A stretch of 64,000 bases of DNA from Methylolobus aquaticus (GCA_004168015.1 SEYW01000006.1:1-64000); one strand, 5' to 3'; positions 54,201 to 63,879 are shown, counted from the stretch's first letter. Numbers and translations: made by a program. The notes: generated by a model from the sequence alone, not told the origin.

Positions 54201-54298
54201 GATCGTTTACACCTTGTGAGAAGAAAACCGGGCGCAGTACGTTTCGGGGGCTCGGTCTGCCGCACCGGCGGAACCCCGCAGCTTGGCAGGCCCACCGA

Positions 54299-54721
54299 TC
54301 AGAACGGCTTCAGCGTCGCCAGAAATACGATGGCAAACAGGAACAGCACGGGGACTTCATTGATCCATCGGTAGAACACATGGCTGCGCCGGTTGCGGTC
54401 AGCCTGGAAATCCCGCAACCACAGCCCGCAAGCCACATGGTAGGCAACCAACAGCGCGATCAACAGCAGTTTCGCATGCAGCCACCCGGACGTGCCGAAG
54501 GCCTCCCAGGCATGATCGGCCAACATCCAGAAGCCGAATACCAGTGTCAGCACCATGCCCGGCGTCATGATCCCATAGTAGAGCTTGCGCTCCATGATCT
54601 TGAAGCGCTCGATGCTGACGACGTCACCGCTCATTGCATGGTAGACGAATAAACGCGGGAGGTAGAAGAGCCCGGCAAACCAGGTCACCATGAAGATCAA
54701 ATGCAAGGCCTTAAACCACAT
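54299..54721 (-). CDS. hemJ: Protoporphyrinogen oxidase HemJ
   Basis: A 140-residue membrane protein with four to five helices. MWFKALHLIFMVTWFAGLFY with the conserved histidine, LPRLFVYHAMSG, ERKLYYGIMTPGMVLTLVFG and GWLHAKLLLIALLVAYHVAC are HemJ hallmarks. WINEVPVLFLFAIVFLATLK ends it. It oxidises protoporphyrinogen IX in haem synthesis and replaces HemG or HemY. The start is ATG 54721, 2 bases after the stop of the TlpA-like gene; a TTG at 54727 is less likely. Confidence 0.93.
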   Translation of the reverse strand: MWFKALHLIFMVTWFAGLFYLPRLFVYHAMSGDVVSIERFKIMERKLYYGIMTPGMVLTLVFGFWMLADHAWEAFGTSGWLHAKLLLIALLVAYHVACGLWLRDFQADRNRRSHVFYRWINEVPVLFLFAIVFLATLKPF

Positions 54722-54723
54722 GC

Positions 54724-55224
54724 TCAAGACTCTCTCAACAGGGTCTCAATTTCTTGCCGCACCCGCCCAAAATCGACGGCGCCCGTAATCTTGTGCCGGA
54801 TAAGGCCATGCGAATCGATCACGAACGTGCGGGGCACCCATTCCACTCCGCCGAAGGCGGCCGCCAGACGACCGTCCAAATCCAACGCGACTGTATACTC
54901 CAAGCCGGTCTCCCTGACCAGAGAGAGCACGCGGCTCGGAACGTCGTAGCCCATGGCCACTGCGATAACCCGCACGTCATGTGCTCGGTAATCCTCGCTC
55001 AACCGATTGAAACCAGGTATCTCGAGCAGGCAAGTCCGGCAGTCGCTGGCCCAGAACGTCACGACGACCGGATGCCCGCGCAACTGACTCAACTCGGTGC
55101 GTTCACCACCAAGGCTCGTAAACGTCGCGGTCGGTCTGTCCTCACTCCATACGGCGAACAGCACCGCCGCCAGCGCGATGGCACCAATCGCCGCAAGCAC
55201 GATCCGACGCGCTGTCCTATTCAT
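54724..55224 (-). CDS. TlpA/ResA-like periplasmic thioredoxin
   Basis: A 166-residue protein with one N-terminal membrane anchor (IVLAAIGAIALAAVLFAVW) followed by a thioredoxin fold. VVVTFWASDCRTCLLEIPGF holds the CRTC redox pair. RVIAVAMGYDVPSRVLSLVR and VEWVPRTFVIDSHGLIRHKI hold the cis-proline loop (VPRTF). It should reduce or isomerise disulfides in the periplasm, perhaps in cytochrome maturation, which suits its coupling to hemJ. I start at ATG 55224, just before the anchor. It is divergent from the gene at 55308. Confidence 0.86.
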   Translation of the reverse strand: MNRTARRIVLAAIGAIALAAVLFAVWSEDRPTATFTSLGGERTELSQLRGHPVVVTFWASDCRTCLLEIPGFNRLSEDYRAHDVRVIAVAMGYDVPSRVLSLVRETGLEYTVALDLDGRLAAAFGGVEWVPRTFVIDSHGLIRHKITGAVDFGRVRQEIETLLRES

Positions 55225-55307
55225 GCCGCGCGACCGCGCCGGCACTTGGCGCTTGGGAACGCAGCGCGTAATCTTAAGTTCCCTACCAAATTGCCAGGAG
55301 ATGTTTG

Positions 55308-55721
55308 ATGAAGGATTTCCCCGGCGCATGGATCCTGCTTATTGGCGGCCTCTTCGCGATACAGACCTGGGTCGTTCCGGCGGTCATCAATGGGGCGACG
55401 GGAACGACCTTGATGAAGGGCACGCCCGAGGAAGGTGGCAGCAGCCTGCCGGTATCGAATGCCTATACGGATCGCGCGTTCGCGGCCTGCAACCATCACG
55501 TGGAGACCCTCGACCGTTCGACGCGGCTGACGCTGGCTCCGTCGCCGGAGAAGAGTTGGGACATCGGGTTCGGCCGGTATGTCATCCAGGCTTCGGTGGC
55601 AGTCGGGGACGAAACCCGGCCCCAACGGCGCGATTATGTTTGCCGAGTCCATTTCGCCGGGGGCGATGATCAGGATCCGGGAAACTGGACCGTCGACGGT
55701 CTCGAATTCAGCCAACCCTGA
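55308..55721 (+). CDS. Small exported protein of unknown function
   Basis: A 137-residue protein with a single N-terminal hydrophobic segment (AWILLIGGLFAIQTWVVPAV) that may be an uncleaved anchor or signal peptide. The rest is soluble, with two cysteines (AACNHH, YVCRVH) that could pair, and a predicted beta-rich region (RYVIQASVAVGDETRPQRRD). ATG 55308 has AGGAG 8 bases upstream, and codon use looks like that of its neighbours. I recognise no family. Confidence 0.6.
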   Translation: MKDFPGAWILLIGGLFAIQTWVVPAVINGATGTTLMKGTPEEGGSSLPVSNAYTDRAFAACNHHVETLDRSTRLTLAPSPEKSWDIGFGRYVIQASVAVGDETRPQRRDYVCRVHFAGGDDQDPGNWTVDGLEFSQP

Positions 55722-55814
55722 GTCCTTTCCGCTCAAACCTAGCACCGAGGTGAACTGACGTTCCGTGCGAGCTTACCTCGGCCTGCTCGGGAATTTCGGC
55801 CTGGGGTCGCCGGA

Positions 55815-56744
55815 TCAGTCCTCGACTTGCTGGATACCGTCCAGATACCAGGTTGGCTGGCGACTGGCTTCGCTGCGAGTGAAATGCCAGACCTCGCGAG
55901 TGATGGACGGTTCATGGCTGGCGCCTTCACGCAACCGGGCAGCAAACAGCACACTGGCAATCAGTTGATCGCCGGATCGTTCCACGCCCAGCAGTTGCGC
56001 ATCGAGACCGAGCACCTGGGTGGGGTCGTCATCAGTGCGCTCCCGCAACTGGGCTTCCAACTCGGCATACACACGCTCGGTGGCCAGCGCCCGCAGTTCT
56101 GAATAATCGCGCGCATCCCAGGCCTGCTGCAGATGCCGGTACGCTTGCTTGGCACCTGCAAGGAAAGCATCGCGATCGAACCCGGCCGGGACGTCCTGCG
56201 CACCAACGTGGGCGGCACCGCCGCGGAACATTATGTCGGTATCGAATCCGGCCGGAGCGCCGGCATGCGGAGCCCGCCGCGACGCACTCTGATCCGGCCC
56301 ACCGCCGAAGCCGCCTGCCGCCCCACGCCCGGTATCCCATTGCGGCGCGCCGCGACGCGCTGCCAGCAAGCGGAAGGCCAGATAGGCGACGAAACCCATA
56401 ACGACGATATCGAGGAAATTGATGTGCTCGAAAGCGCCGCCGAAGAACATGGCGCCGAGCAGACCACCGAGCGCGAGTCCTCCGAGCATGCCCATGAGGC
56501 CGCCCCGATTGCGGAATGATTCGCGCATGGCCTGATTGCGCTGGACCGGCGCGGGCGCAGCCGAGGGCGCACTGCGCGGCATTGCGCCGTAATCCGGTCC
56601 GGGACGGTAAGGCTGGCTGTACGAGGGTCGCCCACCGAAAGACTTGCCACCGCCGAGGCGCTTCGCGAACGCATCCCCGGGCTGAGCGAGCATAAGCACC
56701 AGGCCGGCCAACACAGACAGAGAGATCTTCAAATACGGTTTCAT
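55815..56744 (-). CDS. Tim44-like domain membrane protein
   Basis: A 309-residue protein with a signal-like helix (LKISLSVLAGLVLMLAQPGD) and a glycine/proline-rich segment (RLGGGKSFGGRPSYSQPYRP). A hydrophobic pair follows (GLMGMLGGLALGGLLGAMFF; FLDIVVMGFVAYLAFRLLA). The C-terminal Tim44/MRP-L45 domain includes DRDAFLAGAKQAYRHLQQAW and DYSELRALATERVYAELEAQ, ending ITREVWHFTRSEASRQPTWY. Similar proteins are common in Proteobacteria with unclear function. ATG 56744 has GAGG 6 bases upstream, which decides the start over TTG 56765. Confidence 0.85.
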   Translation of the reverse strand: MKPYLKISLSVLAGLVLMLAQPGDAFAKRLGGGKSFGGRPSYSQPYRPGPDYGAMPRSAPSAAPAPVQRNQAMRESFRNRGGLMGMLGGLALGGLLGAMFFGGAFEHINFLDIVVMGFVAYLAFRLLAARRGAPQWDTGRGAAGGFGGGPDQSASRRAPHAGAPAGFDTDIMFRGGAAHVGAQDVPAGFDRDAFLAGAKQAYRHLQQAWDARDYSELRALATERVYAELEAQLRERTDDDPTQVLGLDAQLLGVERSGDQLIASVLFAARLREGASHEPSITREVWHFTRSEASRQPTWYLDGIQQVED

Positions 56745-57225
56745 ACGGGCCTCAGGCAATTTCAACGGCTACGGTTTCCGGCACTTTTCGGTTCGGACAG
56801 TTCTCGCCGCGGCGACCGGACCCGGCGGGCGCAGAGCATAGCACACGCGCGGGTCAGCGACGTCGAGTGACCACGAACACAGACTCCAAACTTCGGACTG
56901 ATGGAAATTCAGGAGGTTCCCCCGGGAGACCGTGAGGACGACAGCGCGTGCCAAGAGGAATGTGCGGCTCGGCGGGTGCGGATTCAAGAGAGAGTTACGA
57001 GTCGCAGATGGACCCGTTGTTCGGCCGTCACCGCGTGTGAACGATCACCGGCGGCGGGGAAATAAGTCTGGACGGGCCCGTCAGGACCGACATCAGGGCC
57101 ACGAAGCGGTATGACGAAAGCCCAGCGTTGCGGCATGTATTCGGCAAACGCAATTGCCCATCGCGTGGGTCGTCCGAGTCCGCTACGGGATCGAGCGCTC
57201 AGCAGCGAGCACGCCGCACGGAAGC
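56745..57225. other. 481-base gap between the Tim44-like and IscA-like genes
   Basis: No recognisable gene. A 60-codon plus-strand frame at 56932-57114 lacks family features; AGGAGG nearby stands too far (about 15 bases) from any start. The stretch must include the promoter of the Tim44-like gene, which I could not identify. Confidence 0.35.
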
Positions 57226-57537
57226 TCAGTTGTGCATCGACCGCAGGTTGGAGAATCGGAAACCCGAAGCGTCCCTCTCATCCACGAAGTCGATCACGGC
57301 GCCCTCGACGTAGGGGACGCTTTTCGGATCAATGAACAACTTGACTGCACCACAATCGACCACCTCGTCGTTGGGCTGCGCATGTTCCTCCAACCTGACC
57401 CCGCACTGCAGCGTATCGCCGCACAGCGAGGAAACGATGATCCGAATCCCCGTCGCTTCGAAACCAGAGGTTTTGACGAATTGCCTGGCGGCGCTGATCG
57501 CTTTGTCGGTGAGCGTGACCACGGCTTCGACCCTCAT
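57226..57537 (-). CDS. IscA/HesB-like protein with atypical cysteines
   Basis: A 103-residue protein with the A-type iron-sulfur carrier fold. VVTLTDKAISAARQFVKTSG forms the first helix, then IRIIVSSLCGDTLQCGVRLE, VKLFIDPKSVPYVEGAVIDF and SGFRFSNLRSMHN. Normal IscA/ErpA proteins end with C-G-C-G-x-S-F, giving two of three cluster ligands. This protein stops right after SNLRSMHN, so they are absent, and the first cysteine region reads LCGDTLQC. Cysteines at other places (VVDCGAV) might compensate. It may be a non-cluster-binding relative or use another site. The ATG has GGAGAT 10 bases upstream. Confidence 0.75.
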   Translation of the reverse strand: MRVEAVVTLTDKAISAARQFVKTSGFEATGIRIIVSSLCGDTLQCGVRLEEHAQPNDEVVDCGAVKLFIDPKSVPYVEGAVIDFVDERDASGFRFSNLRSMHN

Positions 57538-57807
57538 CTGCTATGAAATCTCCTTAGATTCTGCAGGGTCTGTGCCAAGCCTTGAGGCCGGGCGAGGTTG
57601 CCTCGTGAGCACTTGATTTTCCGGGATCTCAGTCTTCCGTCATTCGCGCGGGGCTGGTCGTGTGAACCAACGACCCGGCCGACGGCGCGCCAAAGCTGTG
57701 CACCCCGCCGTGCCGACGTCCTTTCACGGTGCACGATTGGCGTGGCACTCGAGGTACCGCCCACCGTCCGGGTTGCGCCAGGAATGCGCAGACAGGGGAA
57801 ACCCGGC

Positions 57808-58785
57808 TCACGCGGCGCGGGGGCGACTGATCCGCGCGGCATCGGGACCGGCCGGCGCCTCGAAATAGCACGCGCTGACGGAGTCATGGATATGCCCAAG
57901 GCAGATCTGGAGTTCGTCCACGAATTCATGCAGTTCCTTCTGGGTTACTGCATCCGAGGAAAACGCCCGCAGGAGCCGATCGACCGGTTCCAGCACCTTC
58001 AGCGGTTCTTCGGAGCGGGGAAGCCGGCGCAAACTGTCTTCCATTTCGAGTACGCAGAATCGTACCGAACGGGGAAAGGATTCGTCCTTCATCAGGAAAT
58101 CGACCGCCTCGGTGCGGCGCACCGCCGCCTGCCGGTGCCGCCGGTACATCTGGTAGGCAGTCAGCGATTTCAGCACGCTGGTCCACAGGATGTTCTCGAA
58201 CGGCTTCACGGCATCGCCGGTTCCCAGTTCGTAATCCTTATAGCGCACATCCAGAATGCGGGTCGTCATGTCGGCCCGCTCCAGATTGCACCCCAGGCGA
58301 TAAAACTCATAGCCGGCATCGTGACTCATGGTGCCGGCGCCGATGCCGGCAATCTGCTGCACGCCGAGTATCGTGTCCTGCAGATAGCCGAAGCGCCGAC
58401 GGGCAGACAACCCGTCCGCGAGGCGCTCGCTGGCATGCAGATAAAGACCGTTGATCTGCTCCCACAACTCGCGCGGCACGATGTCCCGGATCGTCCGCGC
58501 GTTCTCGCGAGCGAAGCGCAGGGCCGACAGAATCGAGCCCTGCCCGCGGTCATCTCCAATCAGGAAACGCAGGACATTGTTTTCATTGGTCACCGTATGG
58601 CGGTCGTAAAACCGCTCATGCGATCCGGTAATCGCGATCAAGGCATCCCAACCGGGGCGGATATCTTTCGGCAGGTCCAGGATCAGGTTGCCGTTGGCGG
58701 TGATCAAACGGGCCATGTTTTCGGCCCGCTCCAGGTACCGGGCCATCCAGTACAGATGCTCGGCTACACGCGACAGCATCGCCAT
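57808..58785 (-). CDS. Alpha-E domain protein
   Basis: A 325-residue all-helical protein. Its start MLSRVAEHLYWMARYLERAE and later GLYLHASERLADGLSARRRF, EFYRLGCNLERADMTTRILD, VKPFENILWTSVLKSLTAYQ and VDFLMKDESFPRSVRFCVLE are hallmarks of the alpha-E (DUF403) family. It nearly always accompanies a circularly permuted ATP-grasp protein, as here (2 bases apart), in systems proposed to make peptide-like amide bonds. Transglutaminase-like and protease partners common elsewhere are not in this window. The biochemical role is unproven. Confidence 0.9.
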   Translation of the reverse strand: MAMLSRVAEHLYWMARYLERAENMARLITANGNLILDLPKDIRPGWDALIAITGSHERFYDRHTVTNENNVLRFLIGDDRGQGSILSALRFARENARTIRDIVPRELWEQINGLYLHASERLADGLSARRRFGYLQDTILGVQQIAGIGAGTMSHDAGYEFYRLGCNLERADMTTRILDVRYKDYELGTGDAVKPFENILWTSVLKSLTAYQMYRRHRQAAVRRTEAVDFLMKDESFPRSVRFCVLEMEDSLRRLPRSEEPLKVLEPVDRLLRAFSSDAVTQKELHEFVDELQICLGHIHDSVSACYFEAPAGPDAARISRPRAA

Positions 58786-58787
58786 GC

Positions 58788-60242
58788 TCAGGTCTCCTCG
58801 CTCTCGACGATCCAGGTATCCTTGCTACCGCCACCCTGTGACGAATTCACGACGGTCGAGCCCTTTTTCAATGCGACCCGGGTCAGCCCGCCGTTGGTGA
58901 CATACGTATCCCGGCCGGACAGGATGAACGGCCTCAGGTCGAGATGGCGGGGTTCGACGTGTTCGTCGACCAGGGTCGGCGCGGTCGACAGCAACAGCAA
59001 GGGCTGGGCCATGTAATTCCTCGGGTCCTTCTTGATCAGGCTGGCGAAGCTGTCTCGCTCCTTCTTGGTCGACTTGGGACCGATCAGGATGCCGTAGCCG
59101 CCCGACTCGTTGGCCGGCTTGACTACCAATTGATCGAGATGCGCCAACACATACTCGCGATCCGCCTTGTCGCTGCAGCGATAGGACGGCACGTTGGCCA
59201 GGATGGGCTCCTCGTTGAGGTAATAGCGGATGATTTCCGGCACATAGGTGTACACCACCTTGTCGTCGGCAACGCCGGCGCCCGGCGCATTGGCCAACGC
59301 AACCTTGCCCTTCTTCCAGGACCGCAGCAGACCCGGCACGCCCAGGACCGAATCCGGGTTGAATGCCTCCGGATCCAGGAACAGGTCGTCGATGCGCCGA
59401 TAGATCACGTGCACGCGGCACAGGCCCTCGATCGTACGCATGTAGACGCAGTCGTCGTCGCCGACGAGCAGATCCGTGCCCTCGACGAGTTCCGCCCCCA
59501 TCTGCTGCGCGAGATAGCAGTGTTCGAAGTAGGCGGAGTTATAGATGCCGGGCGTCAGCACGACGACCTCGGGCACCTCGACCTCCGGGGGCGCCAGCGA
59601 GGCCAGGCAGCTGTAAAGCTTGGACGGGTAATCGTCGACCGGTTGTATGCTGATGTTCTCGAACAGTTCGGGAAACACTCGCTTCATGACGAGCCGGTTC
59701 TCCAGCATGTAGGACACGCCGGACGGCACCCGCAGGTTGTCTTCCAGGACGTAGACCGTCCCATCCTTGTCACGCACCAGATCGGAGCCGCAGATATGCG
59801 CCCAGATGCCCTGCGGCGGGTCGATACCGACGCACTCGGGCAGGAAATTCTTCGAGTCCGCCAGCAGCTCCGCGGGAAAAACGCCATCGCGCACGATCTT
59901 CTGATCGTGGTACACGTCATCGATGAAGCGGTTCAGTGCACTGACGCGCTGCACCAGCCCCTTTTCGATCATGGCCCATTCCCGTGCACCAATGATGCGC
60001 GGGATGATGTCGAACGGCCAGTTCCGGTCGATCGAACCTTCGTTTTCCGAATAGACCGTGAAAGTGATGCCCATGCTCTTGATCTGGGCCTCGGCCGCGG
60101 CTTTGCGTTCCCTGATTTCCTCGTCGGAGAGTTCGCCGAAATGGGCGATCACCGACTGTGCGGCGGCCCGTGATCCGCCGTTCGCTGCGATCAGTTCGTC
60201 GAAGAAGCCGCTTGCATCGTAATCCTGCCAAGCGATAGTCAT
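58788..60242 (-). CDS. Circularly permuted type 2 ATP-grasp protein
   Basis: A 484-residue protein beginning MTIAWQDYDASGFFDELIAA. It contains FTVYSENEGSIDRNWPFDII, ALNRFIDDVYHDQKIVRDGV, ICGSDLVRDKDGTVYVLEDN with LRVPSGVSYMLENR, LTPGIYNSAYFEHCYLAQQM, and VVKPANESGGYGILIGPKST, the ATP-grasp lysine/glycine region. Family members probably ligate a carboxylate to an amine with ATP. It is paired with the alpha-E gene. I start at ATG 60242, where family similarity begins; 19 further in-frame codons lie upstream. The start has no clear ribosome-binding site. Confidence 0.9.
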   Translation of the reverse strand: MTIAWQDYDASGFFDELIAANGGSRAAAQSVIAHFGELSDEEIRERKAAAEAQIKSMGITFTVYSENEGSIDRNWPFDIIPRIIGAREWAMIEKGLVQRVSALNRFIDDVYHDQKIVRDGVFPAELLADSKNFLPECVGIDPPQGIWAHICGSDLVRDKDGTVYVLEDNLRVPSGVSYMLENRLVMKRVFPELFENISIQPVDDYPSKLYSCLASLAPPEVEVPEVVVLTPGIYNSAYFEHCYLAQQMGAELVEGTDLLVGDDDCVYMRTIEGLCRVHVIYRRIDDLFLDPEAFNPDSVLGVPGLLRSWKKGKVALANAPGAGVADDKVVYTYVPEIIRYYLNEEPILANVPSYRCSDKADREYVLAHLDQLVVKPANESGGYGILIGPKSTKKERDSFASLIKKDPRNYMAQPLLLLSTAPTLVDEHVEPRHLDLRPFILSGRDTYVTNGGLTRVALKKGSTVVNSSQGGGSKDTWIVESEET

Positions 60243-60669
60243 ACGGGTGGGTAAGTTGAGGTTGGTTTGTTCAATGGCGTCTTGAAGCGGAGCGCGCAAA
60301 CCCGGGCATCCTGGGGTCCTTGCATCTCGAACTTAGGTTAAGCAAATTGCACGCCATGGCGTTGCGCGTGAAATCTCCTTGCCGAAGGCGGTAGGGCGAC
60401 ACACCCGGCGGCGAACAGCGCGGGGAAGTCCCGACCGAAAGCGCCACGAGCCAGGATATTACGACGAAACGGGCCGGCTGATACGCTCCACATCGTCGGG
60501 GCGAGTCGCGTATGATCCGTCTGTAAACCCACATGGCCGAAATCGACGCAACTGCCGCGCACCAGGAAAGAGCACGCGCACCGACACGATACACCGCCTC
60601 CCTCCGAGCGCGCACCAAATCCTCTCGCCTCGGTCCTGATCGACCCATCCAACCCAGGCTTTTTCGCCC
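60243..60669. promoter_or_regulatory. Divergent promoter region between the ATP-grasp and aminotransferase genes
   Basis: A 427-base gap between divergent genes. TATGAT at 60512-60517 (plus strand) is a good -10 candidate for the aminotransferase gene, but no convincing -35 box precedes it. Nothing else is recognised. Confidence 0.3.
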
Positions 60670-61803
60670 ATGCGTGAATTGACGCCCTTCTTCGTCATGG
60701 AAATCCTCGCCCGAGCCAAGGAACTGGAATGCCTGGGCCGCGATGTGATCCATCTCGAGATCGGCGAGCCCGATTTCCCGACGCCGGCACCGGTCATCGC
60801 GGCAGCGACCGAGTTTCTGCGGGCCGGCCGCGTTGCCTACACGCCGGCGATCGGCCTGCCTTCCCTGCGGGAGGCCATTGCAGCGCATTACCTCGAGCGC
60901 TACGGGATCGACATTCCGCCGCATCGCATCGTCGTGACACCGGGCGCCTCCGGCGGTTTCCTGATCGCACTCGGTCTGATCCTGGCACCGGGCCGACGCC
61001 TGCTGCTCAGCGATCCCGGCTATCCCTGTTACGGAAACCTCGTCACGCTGTTCGGCGGAAACAGCCGGTTGATACCGGTGGAGGCCGAGACGCGCTTCCA
61101 CCTGAGTGTCGACGCGGTGCTGCACCATTGGGATGCGGACACCGTCGGCACGATCGTGGCGTCCCCGGCGAACCCGACCGGCACCGTCATCGACCCACCG
61201 ATGTTCGAGAGTTTGATCACTGCGGTGATCGACCGCGGCGGCCACTTCATTTCCGACGAGATCTACCACGGACTGCAGTATGGGACTTCCAGCCCTTCGG
61301 CCCTGAATTTTTCCGATCAGGCCTTCGTCGTCAACAGTTTCTCGAAATACTTCGGCCTGACGGGCTGGCGCATCGGCTGGGTCATCGTACCGGAGTCCTT
61401 CGCTCGTGCCGCAGAGACAGTCGCGCAGAACCTGTTCATCTCGGCCGCGACACCGAGCCAGCACGCCGCACTGGCCGCCCTGGGGCCCGAGTGTCGAACC
61501 GAACTCGAAGGCCGCCGACAGGAGTTTCAGGCCCGGCGCGATTATCTTGTCGGTGCCGTCCGGGCTCTCGGCTTCGGCATACAGGCCGTACCGGAGGGTG
61601 CCTTCTACGTCTATGCGGACGCCAGCGCCCACACCGACGACAGCTTCGAGTTCGCCCGGCGCCTGCTCGAGGACCAGGCCGTCGCCGTCACGCCGGGCAA
61701 GGATTTCGGTCGGTATCGGCACGAGCGCTATGTAAGGTTCGCCTACACGACGTCGATACCCCGGATGGCCGAGGCGATCGAACGGATACGCCGATCTTTA
61801 TAG
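60670..61803 (+). CDS. Class I/II PLP-dependent aminotransferase
   Basis: A 377-residue fold-type I enzyme with FVMEILARAKELECLGRDVI, HLEIGEPDFPTPAPVIAAA, VVTPGASGGFLIALGLILAP, VASPANPTGTVI and GHFISDEIYHGLQYG. The Schiff-base lysine is in FVVNSFSKYFGLTGWRIGWV and the substrate arginine in ERYVRFAYTTS. It resembles the aspartate/alanine aminotransferase-like group, but the amino acid cannot be read. ATG 60670 begins slightly later than many relatives and has no obvious ribosome-binding site, so an upstream non-ATG start is possible. Confidence 0.88.
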   Translation: MRELTPFFVMEILARAKELECLGRDVIHLEIGEPDFPTPAPVIAAATEFLRAGRVAYTPAIGLPSLREAIAAHYLERYGIDIPPHRIVVTPGASGGFLIALGLILAPGRRLLLSDPGYPCYGNLVTLFGGNSRLIPVEAETRFHLSVDAVLHHWDADTVGTIVASPANPTGTVIDPPMFESLITAVIDRGGHFISDEIYHGLQYGTSSPSALNFSDQAFVVNSFSKYFGLTGWRIGWVIVPESFARAAETVAQNLFISAATPSQHAALAALGPECRTELEGRRQEFQARRDYLVGAVRALGFGIQAVPEGAFYVYADASAHTDDSFEFARRLLEDQAVAVTPGKDFGRYRHERYVRFAYTTSIPRMAEAIERIRRSL

Positions 61804-61866
61804 GATCTTTACGCCGGCAACGGATTCCGTCTGTTAGCATCCGGCCGAGTAAGCCACGCCTTCCTG

Positions 61867-62378
61867 ATGCAGACTCCTGCCGAACCCCAGCCCCGCAACC
61901 TGTTCAAGCTCGCTCTCGGCGTCGTTTACGGTGACGTTGGGACCAGTCCTCTGTACACCAGGAAGGAGGTCTTCAACGTTGTCCGCGCGGCGACGGTCAA
62001 TGCCGCCAACATCCTGGGAACGCTGTCGCTGATCTTCTGGTCGCTCACGCTGGTGATCTCGATCAAGTACGTTCTGCTTATCATGCGGGCCGACAACCGG
62101 GGCGAGGGCGGCATCATGGCGCTGATGGCGCTCGCCCTACACCGGCGACACCGCCGTACGCACCGCTTCTGGATCACAACGATCGGACTTTTCGGAACAG
62201 CCCTGTGTTTTATGGGGACGGCCTCATTACGCCTGCGATTTCGGTGCTTAGCGCGGTCGAAGGGCTCGAAATCGGGGCCTCCGCTCTGCACGCTTGCGTG
62301 CAGCCGATCACCGATCGGCATTACAGTTTATCCCCATCCGTTCGACGTCAAAACTTGAGGAAACCTTGTCTGAGATGA
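61867..62378 (+). pseudogene. kup: Broken kup potassium-uptake gene (frameshifted and truncated)
   Basis: The frame opens with a good Kup N-terminus: [40 protein letters not shown] and [14 protein letters not shown], then the next helix ending in GLFGTALCF. At about 62204-62207 the family sequence [13 protein letters not shown] continues only in the +2 frame. A two-base insertion (TG repeated in CTGTGTTTT) explains this. The shifted frame carries [20 protein letters not shown] and [14 protein letters not shown], then ends at 62378. About 450 residues of a normal Kup protein (near 620) are missing. The remnant ends inside the start of nhaD. Confidence 0.85.
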
Positions 62379-63826
62379 ACGCTGCCGTCCGAATTCTCGC
62401 TGCATTGCTGCCGGCTGCGCTGCCCGGCCTTGCCAACGCGACCGAGGCTGATGCTTCGCGCACCATCGATCTGAGCGGAAACTGGGTCGGGATCGCCGCC
62501 ATCGTCATCTTCTTCCTCGCCTATGTCTTTGCGATGCTCGAAGAGAGCACGATGCTCCGCAAGTCGAAGCCGATGGTGCTCGCCGCAAGCCTGATCTGGG
62601 CGCTGATCGCGGCCGTGTACGTCTCCGGCGGACTGGGCGAGATTTCTGGCAGCGCGTTCCGACGCTCGCTGGAGGGTTATGCCGAGTTGTTCCTGTTCAT
62701 ACTGGTATCGATGACCTATCTCAACGCCATGGAGCAGCGCGGCGTTTTCGACACCTTACGCATCTGGCTGTTAAGCAAAGGTTTCGGTTATCGCAAGCTG
62801 TTCTGGATCACGGGGATCCAGTCGTTCTTCCTGTCTTCCGTCTGCAACAATCTGACGACCGCCCTGCTGATGGGCGCGGTCCTGATGGCGATGGCGAAGA
62901 ACAATCGCCGCTTCATCACCATCGCCTGCGTCAACGTCGTGGTGGCGACCAATGCCGGCGGATCGTTCAGCCCCTTTGGCGATATCACCACCCTTCTGGT
63001 CTGGCAAAAGGGCGTCGTACCCTTCGTCGATTTCTTTACGCTGTTCATTCCGTCGGTGGTCAACTTCCTGGTACCCGCGTTGATCATGCAATTCTGGATC
63101 CCGACGGGCAAGCCGGCATCGGCCGGCAAGGCCGTACCCTTGCGCCGGGGCGCATCGGGCATCATCATTCTATTCCTGTTGACGATTCTGACCGCGGTCT
63201 CGTTCGAGCATTTCCTCCAGCTTCCGCCCGCGGCCGGCATGCTCGCCGGCCTGAGCTACCTGAAATTCTACTTTTACTATCTCTACCGAACGCGCATCCG
63301 ACCTTCGTCAACCATACCGGCCCAAAGGGACACCGACGATCTTGAAGGGGCGGAGATACCGGGGGATCCGGGTGAGACGAAGCAGTTTTTTGATGTGTTC
63401 CACAACGTCGCTCAGCTTGAGTGGGACACCCTGCTGTTCTTCTACGGTGTCATGGTCAGCGTCGGTGGCCTCAGCTTCATCGGCTACGGGACCCTGGCGT
63501 CGCAACTCCTTTACACGGACCTGGACCCCACGGTCGCCAACGTGCTGGTGGGCATCGTTTCAGCCTTTGTCGACAACGGCACCATCATGTATGCGGTATT
63601 GACCATGCAACCCGCCCTGTCCGAGGGGCAGTGGCTGCTGGTCACGCTGACTGCCGGCTGCGGCGGCAGTCTGCTCGCCATCGGATCGGCGGCGGGTGTA
63701 GGACTACTGGGACAAACCCGCGGCCTCTACAATTTCGTTTCGCATCTGAAATGGGCGCCGGTTATTGCCCTGGGCTACGCTGCCAGCATCCTGGTCCATT
63801 TCGCGATGAATGCTCGATTCTTCTGA
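62375..63826 (+). CDS. nhaD: Na+/H+ antiporter NhaD
   Basis: A protein of about 483 residues with a cleavable or first-helix N-terminus and about 12 membrane helices of the ArsB/NhaD ion-transporter superfamily. Characteristic segments are [80 protein letters not shown] and [20 protein letters not shown]. It exchanges Na+ or Li+ for H+ and suits life with salt or alkaline stress. ATG 62375 is listed; TTG 62366 is better placed after GAGGA (5-base gap) and may be the true start. It follows the broken kup gene directly. Confidence 0.93.
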   Translation: MNAAVRILAALLPAALPGLANATEADASRTIDLSGNWVGIAAIVIFFLAYVFAMLEESTMLRKSKPMVLAASLIWALIAAVYVSGGLGEISGSAFRRSLEGYAELFLFILVSMTYLNAMEQRGVFDTLRIWLLSKGFGYRKLFWITGIQSFFLSSVCNNLTTALLMGAVLMAMAKNNRRFITIACVNVVVATNAGGSFSPFGDITTLLVWQKGVVPFVDFFTLFIPSVVNFLVPALIMQFWIPTGKPASAGKAVPLRRGASGIIILFLLTILTAVSFEHFLQLPPAAGMLAGLSYLKFYFYYLYRTRIRPSSTIPAQRDTDDLEGAEIPGDPGETKQFFDVFHNVAQLEWDTLLFFYGVMVSVGGLSFIGYGTLASQLLYTDLDPTVANVLVGIVSAFVDNGTIMYAVLTMQPALSEGQWLLVTLTAGCGGSLLAIGSAAGVGLLGQTRGLYNFVSHLKWAPVIALGYAASILVHFAMNARFF

Positions 63827-63879
63827 CCCGCGCGATTGTTCGACACCGCATCCCACCCCCGCAGTCCAGGAGTAGCCAT

